From Armatimonadota bacterium (lineage in GTDB: Bacteria > Armatimonadota > Armatimonadia > Armatimonadales > Armatimonadaceae): a stretch of DNA of 12,406 nucleotides. Positions 1 through 6,745 of the stretch are shown here, one piece after another. Within the stretch, counting starts at the first letter, position 1; every line of letters begins with the position of its first letter. The notes beneath the pieces are model-generated. The model did no database searches, was not told the origin of the DNA, and saw nothing but the letters and a program-made list of their open reading frames with translations. The translations under genes were made by a program, and so were the position numbers. The DNA lies in assembly GCA_014381035.1 (NCBI GenBank), contig JACMIS010000608.1, positions 1 through 12,406 of the forward strand, read 5' to 3'.

Positions 1-2
1 AT

Positions 3-488
3 AAGATTTACCTCTGCGCAGAGCATCATGCAGACGATAAGTGGGTCGGGGAACGTCTCGCCGAGTACCGGGCTCCAGCGGCCAACACCCCTCCTCCGAG
101 TACGGCGCAAGCCGTCGCCGCCCGCGCCGAATACGAGAAACGTCTCGCCTCCTGTATTGAGCGGGGCGTTTACCCCGACAAAGAGCTATTCGTAGAAGAG
201 AATGCGGTGAGCGAAACGGCACTAAAGACCCTACCCCCGGGTGTCAACGAGGCATACCAGTTTTACACGCGCACCGTCACCGACGGCGATTTCGGCTCCG
301 CGCAGGTGTATCTATGGCAGGTTTCGGGCAAGCCGATCTACATCGTGCTCTGCACGACGGACGGAAGCGACGGTTGGGTCGAGGTGTACGACGCTCACGG
401 CAAGCCGCTCGGGTGTGCGACCACCGACGATTACAAACCAACCTGGACCACCAAAGGTGTCGCCCGACGGCGAGTCTGGGGCGAGTAA
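3..488 (+). CDS. Hypothetical protein, C-terminal part (5' end outside window)
   Basis: The frame is open from base 3 to a TAA at 486-488, giving at least 161 residues; the true start lies before the window. A GTG at 207 is in frame, but the 68 codons upstream of it are open with normal composition (charged, helix-prone, with a Pro/Ala-rich linker around AANTPPPS), so I do not take GTG as the start. The C-terminal half (from about base 250) looks like a small beta-rich domain: YLWQV, PIYIVLCTTDG, WVEVYDAHGKPLG. I do not recognise a family or catalytic motif, and no membrane segment or signal peptide is visible in the part present. It is the only plus-strand gene at the left end and is followed by a gene-poor stretch. 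Function unknown. Confidence 0.6.
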   Translation, partial: KIYLCAEHHADDKWVGERLAEYRAPAANTPPPSTAQAVAARAEYEKRLASCIERGVYPDKELFVEENAVSETALKTLPPGVNEAYQFYTRTVTDGDFGSAQVYLWQVSGKPIYIVLCTTDGSDGWVEVYDAHGKPLGCATTDDYKPTWTTKGVARRRVWGE

Positions 489-709
489 CTGCTGTATTCC
501 CTCGGCGGCACTTGTTCGTTTATGCACCGCCGGGTTTGTGGTACATAACGCTCCTAAACGCGGTGGTGCCGCGGCACGTCCGTAACATCAAGTACCGAAG
601 GGTAGGGAAGCAACAGATGAATCGGCATAAATTTTCCTACAAAAACGCACTGATTGCGTTCCGCACGTTGTATGACGTGCGGCGCGTTCGTGTTTCCCTT
701 GCCGGTCCG
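489..709. other. Intergenic stretch without a convincing gene
   Basis: Between the plus-strand gene end and the hydrolase remnant there is no supported gene. It contains a GC-rich hairpin just after the stop codon (arms 501-508 and 527-534, one G-T pair, 18-nt loop, followed by only three T), which could weakly terminate the first gene; a perfect 12-bp palindrome GTGCCGCGGCAC at 566-577; and a perfect 8-bp stem CCGCACGT/ACGTGCGG at 661-668 and 675-682. An open frame from ATG 617 to TGA 910 would encode a 97-residue Arg-rich peptide, but it lies opposite the hydrolase remnant and is probably its shadow. Confidence 0.5.
641..660 (-). terminator. Weak intrinsic terminator downstream of hydrolase remnant
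   Basis: On the minus strand, a 6-bp perfect stem AACGCA/TGCGTT (660-655 and 649-644) with a 5-nt loop runs straight into five T (645-641). It follows the remnant's stop codon by about 50 nt and comes after another perfect 8-bp stem (661-682). Position and T tract fit a terminator for the former hydrolase gene; the short, AT-containing stem makes it weak. Confidence 0.4.
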
Positions 710-886
710 CTATGCGAATGCCGCTCGAAGTCCCTCCGCCGCGAACGCAACCGCATCTCTGCCTTTCGCGACTACGGCACCAGTACCAAAGAACTCATGA
801 GTGACGCCGGTATAAGGCCGGTAGCGCACAGACACACCCGCCGCACGGAAGCGGTCGGCGAGCGTTTGACCATCTGTCAAGGGCAC
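710..886 (-). pseudogene. Alpha/beta hydrolase (HSL/lipase-like) C-terminal remnant
   Basis: The minus strand reads from about base 886 to a TAG at 712-710 as VPLTDGQTLADRFRAAGV, then VRYRPYTGVTHEFFGTGAVV, then AFAAEGLRAAFA and stop. This matches the usual C-terminus of alpha/beta hydrolases of the lipase/hormone-sensitive-lipase group: the DPL-x-DG turn carrying the catalytic Asp, the AAGV-x-V-x-YR strand, the catalytic His in (T)H-x-FF, and the last helix. Only about 58 residues remain. The frame meets a TAA at 907-905, the Asp expected before PL is replaced by Val, and the next minus-strand gene ends at 927, leaving no room for the missing 240 or so residues. It is therefore a decayed fragment. 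Family recognition is from motif memory only; no start codon or ribosome binding site is expected. Confidence 0.7.
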
Positions 887-926
887 GGAATTAGATCCGC
901 ATCCTTATGAGGATAGATCAATCGCT

Positions 927-2315
927 CTAAAGGGTTGGTTTTGGGACGGCGACTTCCGGTGCTTTCGGAGCGGGAATGGTGTTTCCTAACGATTCGAAGC
1001 CGGTGCGGGTTGACTTTAAACCGTCCGACCCGACAAAATAGACCATACGCTTACCGTCCGTCAACAGATCGTAGGTGACTTTGGTTTGCACGTTGTAGCG
1101 GCGTAGCACGACTTCCGAACCACCGATTTGCGCGGTGTAATCCGGCTTTCGCTCCATGGTGAATGTGCCACCCTCCTGTTGTCCGGTAAATAGCGGAAAG
1201 TACGAACCATCGCGTTTGTCTCCTATCGCCATGTTTGCCCACGGACCCGCACCGGTTTCCCAGGACTCGGTAACAAACCAGTTCGGAACGAACCACGCTT
1301 TGCCGCTCGCGACCGCGGTTTTGACCGGTTCGGTAGCGGCAAGACTCCAGATCGCGGTTGTCGGAGTAAAGGTAACGGTCAGTGCACGCCCGAGCCAGGG
1401 AGAGGAAAGTGTCAGCGGTCGCCCCGCCTTGTTGACGGTTCCCCTTGCCACCGGATAGTTGCCCGGTCCCGCTTCGATGGAGATCTCGCGAATGCCGTCT
1501 TTCAGTAGCCGCTCCCGGACAAAAACATCGCCCGGACGATCCATTTTCAACTCCCACTCACCGGCTTTTCCGGTGGATTTGGAGGAACCGAGTGCTTTGA
1601 ACGGCGTCGCAAAAAGGTTGGTATCACAGCGCAACACTTCGCCACGCGTCCCGACATAAATCACGCCCTCGTTTTGCTCTTTCGGCAGATAGGGCAGTGC
1701 GGTCACGTATTTGAGTCGGCGCGCTTTCACCGCCCCGCCTTCAAGTGCTATCGTTTCCGTTCCGTCATAGCGCAACGTGATCGGGTAGAATGTCGGCGTC
1801 AGCACCGCGAAGTCCAGCAGGCACAGAAACGGCTGTTCCCCACCCCGCGCGAAGTTATACTGCCGCCCTAACGCACCGTGCGCCGTCGGAAGCGTGAGGG
1901 GAATCCCCGAGTACGAGATCGTTTCCGTGCTTGCCGGGACATTCACCGCCCAGACGGTGTCTTTATCTCCTCCGGCTTCATCGCCGATGCGTTTCCCTTG
2001 TAGTTTTAACGCTTTTGGCACCGACTTAGGTCCGAACTGCACCGCCGCTGCAACCGGATAGCCTTCCGGATTCACCGAAACGCTGGCAAAAAGGGACAGG
2101 TCCGATTTGCCATATCCGTCCGGCAGTGTGACAACGCGAGCTGATTTCGCGCCATTCCCATCGTCATTGAAAACCGTGGTCAGCGTAATGATCTGCTTAT
2201 CGGGCAGCGTAACGACATACACCGGTTCCGCACTATTTTGTGCAAAAGTAGGTGAGGGAGGCGCGGCAAGACCTGCCACGATAGCGAAATAAAGGAAAAA
2301 ACTACGACGTTTCAT
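927..2315 (-). CDS. Secreted protein of unknown function with internal duplication
   Basis: A 462-residue protein starting MKRRSFFLYFAIVAGLAA, a typical Sec signal peptide (positive N-terminus, hydrophobic core) with a likely cut after Ala25 (TFA-QNS). There is no lipobox or membrane segment, so export to the periplasm or outside is expected. The mature part is beta-rich and Gly/Thr/Val-rich. Residues about 127-232 and 343-438 resemble each other: both contain an Asn/Gly-rich lead-in, then GG-x-V-x-x-RR, then G-x-x-YVG (or YFVG) followed by G and a Thr, suggesting two copies of one domain. I do not recognise the family; the strand pattern recalls DUF3108-like outer-surface proteins, but that is a guess. 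No glycosidase or protease motif is seen. ATG 2315 is preferred because it directly precedes the signal peptide. No Shine-Dalgarno is present; a -10-like TAAAAT lies 6 nt upstream. Confidence 0.8.
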   Translation of the reverse strand: MKRRSFFLYFAIVAGLAAPPSPTFAQNSAEPVYVVTLPDKQIITLTTVFNDDGNGAKSARVVTLPDGYGKSDLSLFASVSVNPEGYPVAAAVQFGPKSVPKALKLQGKRIGDEAGGDKDTVWAVNVPASTETISYSGIPLTLPTAHGALGRQYNFARGGEQPFLCLLDFAVLTPTFYPITLRYDGTETIALEGGAVKARRLKYVTALPYLPKEQNEGVIYVGTRGEVLRCDTNLFATPFKALGSSKSTGKAGEWELKMDRPGDVFVRERLLKDGIREISIEAGPGNYPVARGTVNKAGRPLTLSSPWLGRALTVTFTPTTAIWSLAATEPVKTAVASGKAWFVPNWFVTESWETGAGPWANMAIGDKRDGSYFPLFTGQQEGGTFTMERKPDYTAQIGGSEVVLRRYNVQTKVTYDLLTDGKRMVYFVGSDGLKSTRTGFESLGNTIPAPKAPEVAVPKPTL

Positions 2316-2321
2316 GTTGCT

Positions 2322-2327
2322 ATTTTA
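2322..2327 (-). promoter_or_regulatory. Candidate -10 element, leaderless start of secreted-protein gene
   Basis: The minus strand reads TAAAAT, then six bases, then the ATG at 2315. Transcription from such a -10 would begin on or next to the start codon. No good -35 hexamer is seen at the usual distance, so this is supported mainly by the same geometry at two other genes of this window. Confidence 0.35.
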
Positions 2328-2347
2328 CGTACTTTCTGTGACTCCCG

Positions 2348-2488
2348 CGAGGAAGAGAAATCCAACCACAAAGAACACGAAGGTTTTTAAGGTTAGGAAT
2401 TACCGAGTTAGCGAGGCAGCCGGGTTCACAAGCGAAGCTAAAACCTTGAAAACCTTTGTGTTCTTTGTGGTTGGATTTCTCTTCCTCG
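2348..2488. repeat. 141-bp inverted repeat with 47-bp arms (MITE-like or large hairpin)
   Basis: The left arm 2348-2394 and right arm 2442-2488 are reverse complements at 45 of 47 positions; a 47-nt loop separates them. The arms hold the AT-rich core AACCACAAAGAACAC. The loop can extend pairing (TTAGC near 2408 with GCTAA near 2437). The element fills most of the 179-nt gap between two minus-strand genes and starts only 6 nt after the transporter's stop codon, so its RNA would form a very stable hairpin there. No transposase and no clear target-site duplication is seen. It could be a non-autonomous mobile element (MITE or REP-like) that now also works as a terminator or mRNA stabiliser. Confidence 0.85.
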
Positions 2489-2494
2489 TGACGG

Positions 2495-3868
2495 TTAAAC
2501 GGAATCCGCGATGGCTCTCTCTTCCGCGGTTTCGCGAGTCTTGCCGTCCAACAGGCAGGAAACGTTCATGTCGCCCATGACATTGATCGCGGTGCGGCAC
2601 CGATCCAAGAACCAGTCTACCGTGAGCAAAAGCGGAATGTACTCGACGGGCAAGCCGACGGCGGTGAATACCAGGGTCATCGTTACCAGTCCGGCTTCCG
2701 GGATTCCTGCCGCGCCCACCGATGCCGCAATCGAGGTCAGCACCACGAGGAATTGCTCCCACGGATTCAGGTTGCGCCCGATGGCTTGCGCGATGAAGAG
2801 CGCGGACATAGCCTCATAGAGCGCGGTTCCGTCATTGTTGAAGTTCGCGCCGACTAGTGCGCCTAACCCCGCCGAGCGCGTCCGCAAACCAACACGTGTT
2901 TTCAGGGCTTCGTACGTCAGCGGCATAGTCGCCGTGGAAGACGCGGTACTGAACGCGGTAACAAGCGCGTCCCGGCAACCACGAAGCAAAACCAGTGGTG
3001 GAACCCAGGAGCCGAACCGAACACGGGTCAGATACCAGACGGCTTGCAACAGAAGCGCGATCAATACGGCGAGGATAAACAAGCCGAGTGCCTGAAACGG
3101 TGCGAAACCGCGCGTCCCGACGAGCGACGCGACGATCCCGAAGACCCCGAAAGGAACAACCACGATCACGTAATGGAGTACGGCTAACAGGGCATCGAAA
3201 GCGATCTGTACGGCATCCGAGACTGAGCGGACTTCGCGGTCTTTGAGCGGGCGCAGCGCGAACCCGAATGCCAGCGCGATCAGGATGACGGAAAGGACAC
3301 TGCCGCCGTCGGAGAGCGGACCGAACAGACTGCGCGGAACGTTGTCCAGAAACTGTTTCAGCGGATCGGATTTTTTCGCCTTGACGGGTTCGAAACCGCC
3401 CTTCTCGACGATCTGAAGAATCCGTTTTTCTTCCGGGTCGCTGGCTTTCTCGGACGCTTTGAGGACGACCTCGGGCGGCTTGAGAGCGCCGACCCTGCCG
3501 GGATGGATTATATTGGCGACGGTGAGTCCGATCACGATAGCGACGCACGTGTTGAGAATCAGCAGACCGACTAATCTCCCGGCGAGCGGGCCTTTGACCT
3601 CGGCATGGAGGAGTGCATTGACCACCGCGACCAGAACCAGTGCGGGTGCCAGTGCCGCCAAACAACGAACGATCAGTTTCGCGGGTTCTTCCAGCGAACC
3701 GACCCATTCCACATATTTACCGTCGCCGGTAGCGGCGGTTAGCTGCTGTGCGACGACCCCGACGATAACACCCAGAACGAGCGCGATGACGATGCGCAGG
3801 TAAAGGGGTATGCCGCCGGGTTTCGGAGGAACCGCGTCAGTGTCGGGTGAACTGTTGTCGGGTGTCAT
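2495..3868 (-). CDS. Dicarboxylate/amino acid:cation symporter (DAACS, SLC1/GltPh fold)
   Basis: A 457-residue inner-membrane protein of the sodium/proton:dicarboxylate (glutamate/aspartate/C4-dicarboxylate) family. Eight hydrophobic segments fit the family, starting at about residues 20-42. Re-entrant loop HP1 is STASSTATMP (307-316); the TM7 signature is NNDGT (344-348, usually NMDGT); HP2 has GAAGIPEAG (386-394); and TM8 is VDWFLDRCRTAINVMGD. TM8 residues matching GltPh D390, D394, R397, T398, N401 and D405 are present (D418, D422, R425, T426, N429, D433). The Arg suggests an acidic substrate. Two oddities are the Met-to-Asn change in NMDGT and a charged, Lys/Glu-rich stretch of about 40 residues (130-170) between membrane segments. 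It lies 24 nt downstream of the beta-mannosidase gene and is probably co-transcribed. The exact substrate is unknown. Confidence 0.93.
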   Translation of the reverse strand: MTPDNSSPDTDAVPPKPGGIPLYLRIVIALVLGVIVGVVAQQLTAATGDGKYVEWVGSLEEPAKLIVRCLAALAPALVLVAVVNALLHAEVKGPLAGRLVGLLILNTCVAIVIGLTVANIIHPGRVGALKPPEVVLKASEKASDPEEKRILQIVEKGGFEPVKAKKSDPLKQFLDNVPRSLFGPLSDGGSVLSVILIALAFGFALRPLKDREVRSVSDAVQIAFDALLAVLHYVIVVVPFGVFGIVASLVGTRGFAPFQALGLFILAVLIALLLQAVWYLTRVRFGSWVPPLVLLRGCRDALVTAFSTASSTATMPLTYEALKTRVGLRTRSAGLGALVGANFNNDGTALYEAMSALFIAQAIGRNLNPWEQFLVVLTSIAASVGAAGIPEAGLVTMTLVFTAVGLPVEYIPLLLTVDWFLDRCRTAINVMGDMNVSCLLDGKTRETAEERAIADSV

Positions 3869-3892
3869 GCCCGCCTATTTCGCCGTACACTT

Positions 3893-6589
3893 TCATGATT
3901 CCTGCATTCGAGGCGACTGCGAGTGCGCCCCCGCGAGATGACGTACCGAGAGCCGTATCGCGACGTCCTCTGCCGTAGTGTTCGCGGGAAGACCGGCGAC
4001 CGTGATCGTCTTGCGCTCGCCCGGCAGTTGATGAAATCCGTTATCGGAGAATTGCGGAGCCATGCCATTCGCCGACACCAGACCGTCCAGGCGCAGGTGT
4101 ACGAATGCCGCGAACGCCCTGGTTTCGAGAGTAAGCACAACGCTTCCCTGTTCGCCACCTTCCGAGGTTACCGTCAAACCGGGGTCGGAAAGGTGCAAAT
4201 CTTTAGGCTCCCCCAGAAACAGGAAGTTCTCGCCCAGAAGCGTTCCGTCCTGGCTGATTAACGAGGCGTGCACATAAAAGTCGAGGCGGTCCGCTACGAT
4301 GCTGTCTGCGATAGGCACCCGCAGTGCCGCCCCGGTGTTTAGGGCGTTCGCCTCTATGACCACCCCGGTAGAGGTCGTGCCGTTCGCGCCGTTGTCCGCG
4401 CCGTCTAACATACGGAACGACACGGACAGAATGCCGGAGATTGGTTCGGCGGTATCGTTGATGACGTGGGCTTCCACGGCTTCGTCTTTAAGGGCGAGCG
4501 ATACCAATACCGGTTTGTAGAACGTTCGCTTCGCGGCGTAGTAGGCGAGTTTGCCTTCGCCCGCACTATCCACGACCGCCCAGGATTGCGTGGGCCAGCA
4601 GTCATTGATCTGCCAGAACAGCGTTCCCCAGCATCGCCCCTTGCGGCGTCGCCAGTGTTCGACGCCGTAGGACAGTGCCATCGCTTGATTCGCCTGCCCG
4701 TAGTAGACTAAATCGTCCCACGTTTCGATCTTCGGGAAGTGCAGTTCGATGTAGCCGAGGTAGGTGTCATACCCTTTGCGCGTTTTATCGTGCCACTGCG
4801 CGACGGCGGAACGCGGCGTCCGGTCCGCGGGTTTCGTACACGCCTCCCAGGCGGCGAACCCGCACGGTGACGCGAACCCGAACTCGGACGAGAACCGGCA
4901 ATCGTTCGCGGTGTAATGAATCCAGTCCCCCAAGCCGTGCCAGACTTTCCAGTAGTGCGCGTCCCCGTAATCGTTCGAGGTCGCCGGAACGCCCGCCACA
5001 CCGGAATACGGCGAGTTTGCCCAGTACTGCGTATCGGGGTCGCATTCGGCAAGCACGGAGGGCAGGGTTTCGTGGATCAGTTTGTCGCCAAAGAATCGGG
5101 TGGCTTGCAATTCGCCGGACCAACGCTCCTCGGCGAGTTCCTGGTTCTCGTTCCCGCCGCACCAGAGTGCGAGACAGGCACGATGGCGGATTCGCTTCAC
5201 GGCGGCGACGGCTTCGGCGCGAACCGTTTCCACAAACTCCGGCAGATCGTCGGGGTACATCGAACACGCGAACCCGAAATCCTGCCAGACGAGGAGTCCT
5301 AGTTCGTCGCACAGGTTGTAAAACGCCTCGGATTCGTACAACCCGCCGCCCCAGATGCGAAGCATGTTAAAGCCTGCGTCCCGTGCGAGAGTGAGTTTGT
5401 GCCGCAACTGCTCCCGCGTAATCGCCGCGGGAAACGGGCTATCCGGGATCCAGTTCGCCCCCCGAATAAAGGTGTCGAAACCATTGACACGAAATTTGAG
5501 ACCGCTACCTGCTCCGTCACTATCCGGCTCCTGAATCAGTTCGACTTTTTTGAAGCCGACCGTGACGCCTTTGTGAAAAACAAACTCTTTATCCGCGTTA
5601 GGGTCGGGATCAGTTCGCCAGACGCGCAGGTTGAGCAAGTACCTTTTTTGCGCGTCGCCCTTCGGCTTGACGGGAAGCGATAGGTTCCGCAACACATCCT
5701 GCCCGTTCGGGTTCCACGGTGCGACTTTCTGCCCATAGACCGGCAGCGTCACAGTATAGGTGCCCGGCGCGTCGGGGAGTTTCGCCTCCGGGGTGTTGTC
5801 ACCGGGCGCGTACAGCGCGATACCCGCGGTCAGCGGTTCCGGCGAGTATTTCGTCACTGTCAATGCGACGGTCATTTTCACGGTGACGGGGTCGGTAAAT
5901 TCGTAGCGCAAATGCCAATCGGTAATCTCGGCGTGCGGAATCGTGATCAATTCTACGGCTCCGGTGATTCCAGCACCGACCAGTTCCGGTCCCCAGTCCC
6001 ATCCCCATTGATATTGCGGTTTTCGAATAAAAGCACGGGGTGCGAAGTTGAAATAGGTTTGCGATCCCCGGTCGGACGAACCGTCGCCCAGATACGCCGC
6101 CGCCCGCGCCGTTCCGATACGCATCGCGGAATCGAACTCAACCCGCAGTGAGTTTTCTCCTTCGCGCAACGTTTCCGTAACATCGAAGCGATGCGCAATA
6201 TAGGCGTTCTCGGTCTCCGCAATGAGGACATCATTCATGTAAACGCGGGCAAGCGTATCCAGACCGCCAAATTGCAGGAAATGCCGCCCATGAGAACCGC
6301 GTGCCGCCCATTGCTCCGGTGCCACGACGAACGTGGTGCGATACGTCCAGTCGGCATCATCCACCCATCGCGCCCCGATCTCGCCGAGACGATAAAACGG
6401 ATCCCCTATCGCGCCGACACGGACCAGATCCTGATGAACATGCCCCGGCACGGTCGCGGGGAGCCAGTTCTTCTCCCCTCCGGCAAGTTGAAACATATCG
6501 CGTCCGGGCAGAAGCCGCTCGGCGAACTGCCAGTTGGCAACGATTTCGGTTGTGATGGGAGAAAGAGACGGGAAGAAAGTATCAGACAT
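3893..6589 (-). CDS. Beta-mannosidase, glycoside hydrolase family 2
   Basis: An 898-residue GH2 enzyme that removes terminal beta-D-mannosyl residues from manno-oligosaccharides or beta-mannosides. The order is typical: N-terminal jelly-roll (about 15-200, with WLPATVPGHVHQDL near 42-55 and DPFYR), an Ig-like domain (220-350), the TIM barrel (about 360-690, with FIRGANWIPDSPFP and NMLRIWGGGLYES), and C-terminal beta domains. The likely acid/base is Glu481 in WCGGNE, and the likely nucleophile is Glu569 in SSEFGF. No signal peptide is seen, so it is probably cytoplasmic and acts on imported sugars. The frame continues upstream as far as base 6985, but I place the start at ATG 6589 because family similarity begins just after it, a strong promoter lies at 6638-6667, and the extension would overlap the divergent gene. 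There is no clear Shine-Dalgarno. It is first gene of an operon with the symporter. Confidence 0.95.
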   Translation of the reverse strand: MSDTFFPSLSPITTEIVANWQFAERLLPGRDMFQLAGGEKNWLPATVPGHVHQDLVRVGAIGDPFYRLGEIGARWVDDADWTYRTTFVVAPEQWAARGSHGRHFLQFGGLDTLARVYMNDVLIAETENAYIAHRFDVTETLREGENSLRVEFDSAMRIGTARAAAYLGDGSSDRGSQTYFNFAPRAFIRKPQYQWGWDWGPELVGAGITGAVELITIPHAEITDWHLRYEFTDPVTVKMTVALTVTKYSPEPLTAGIALYAPGDNTPEAKLPDAPGTYTVTLPVYGQKVAPWNPNGQDVLRNLSLPVKPKGDAQKRYLLNLRVWRTDPDPNADKEFVFHKGVTVGFKKVELIQEPDSDGAGSGLKFRVNGFDTFIRGANWIPDSPFPAAITREQLRHKLTLARDAGFNMLRIWGGGLYESEAFYNLCDELGLLVWQDFGFACSMYPDDLPEFVETVRAEAVAAVKRIRHRACLALWCGGNENQELAEERWSGELQATRFFGDKLIHETLPSVLAECDPDTQYWANSPYSGVAGVPATSNDYGDAHYWKVWHGLGDWIHYTANDCRFSSEFGFASPCGFAAWEACTKPADRTPRSAVAQWHDKTRKGYDTYLGYIELHFPKIETWDDLVYYGQANQAMALSYGVEHWRRRKGRCWGTLFWQINDCWPTQSWAVVDSAGEGKLAYYAAKRTFYKPVLVSLALKDEAVEAHVINDTAEPISGILSVSFRMLDGADNGANGTTSTGVVIEANALNTGAALRVPIADSIVADRLDFYVHASLISQDGTLLGENFLFLGEPKDLHLSDPGLTVTSEGGEQGSVVLTLETRAFAAFVHLRLDGLVSANGMAPQFSDNGFHQLPGERKTITVAGLPANTTAEDVAIRLSVRHLAGAHSQSPRMQES

Positions 6590-6637
6590 GGTAAATAAGT
6601 GCGTAACGAAAGGGTTCGCGCCCGGATTGCTCCCTCG

Positions 6638-6667
6638 ATTATAGGTTGCAACCTTTGATAGTGTCAA
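6638..6667 (-). promoter_or_regulatory. Consensus sigma70 promoter of beta-mannosidase operon
   Basis: On the minus strand TTGACA (6667-6662), an 18-nt spacer and TATAAT (6643-6638) are both perfect consensus hexamers. Transcription would start near 6631, giving a leader of about 42 nt before ATG 6589. A perfect 12-bp palindrome sits in the spacer, so such a strong promoter is probably kept in check by a repressor. Confidence 0.85.
6643..6654. promoter_or_regulatory. Operator-like palindrome inside beta-mannosidase promoter
   Basis: AGGTTGCAACCT is a perfect 12-bp inverted repeat lying between the -35 and -10 elements and touching the -10. The even-length, dyad-symmetric form and position fit an operator for a dimeric repressor (LacI-type regulators are common for glycosidase genes), which would block RNA polymerase. 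No regulator gene is in the window, so the binding protein is unknown. Confidence 0.55.
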
Positions 6668-6734
6668 TGTTGCCACGGTGATAGACTCGCCGAACACCGG
6701 CACGATTCGTCTTCGGGAACATGCCACCGTCCGG

Positions 6735-6740
6735 TATAAT
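6735..6740 (+). promoter_or_regulatory. -10 element of ADP-ribosylglycohydrolase gene, probably leaderless
   Basis: A perfect TATAAT ends 5 nt before ATG 6746. The usual start, 6-8 nt after the hexamer, falls on the ATG itself. The -35 region is poor (TTCGGG at 17-nt spacing). No Shine-Dalgarno is present, which fits a leaderless mRNA. Confidence 0.65.
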
Positions 6741-6745
6741 ACCGC

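Noticed and set aside
617..910. Plus-strand open frame of 97 Arg-rich codons in the left gap
   Set aside because: It lies opposite a minus-strand segment with a clear alpha/beta hydrolase C-terminus, has no good Shine-Dalgarno, and its composition is that of an antisense shadow.
2314..2762. Open frames reading through the 141-bp inverted repeat
   Set aside because: They are produced by the repeat arms and by overlap with the symporter gene; the translations resemble no family.
4675..5370. Long open frames opposite the beta-mannosidase gene
   Set aside because: Arg/Ser/Pro-rich low-complexity translations typical of the reverse strand of a GC-rich gene; the GH2 active-site motifs fix the real frame.
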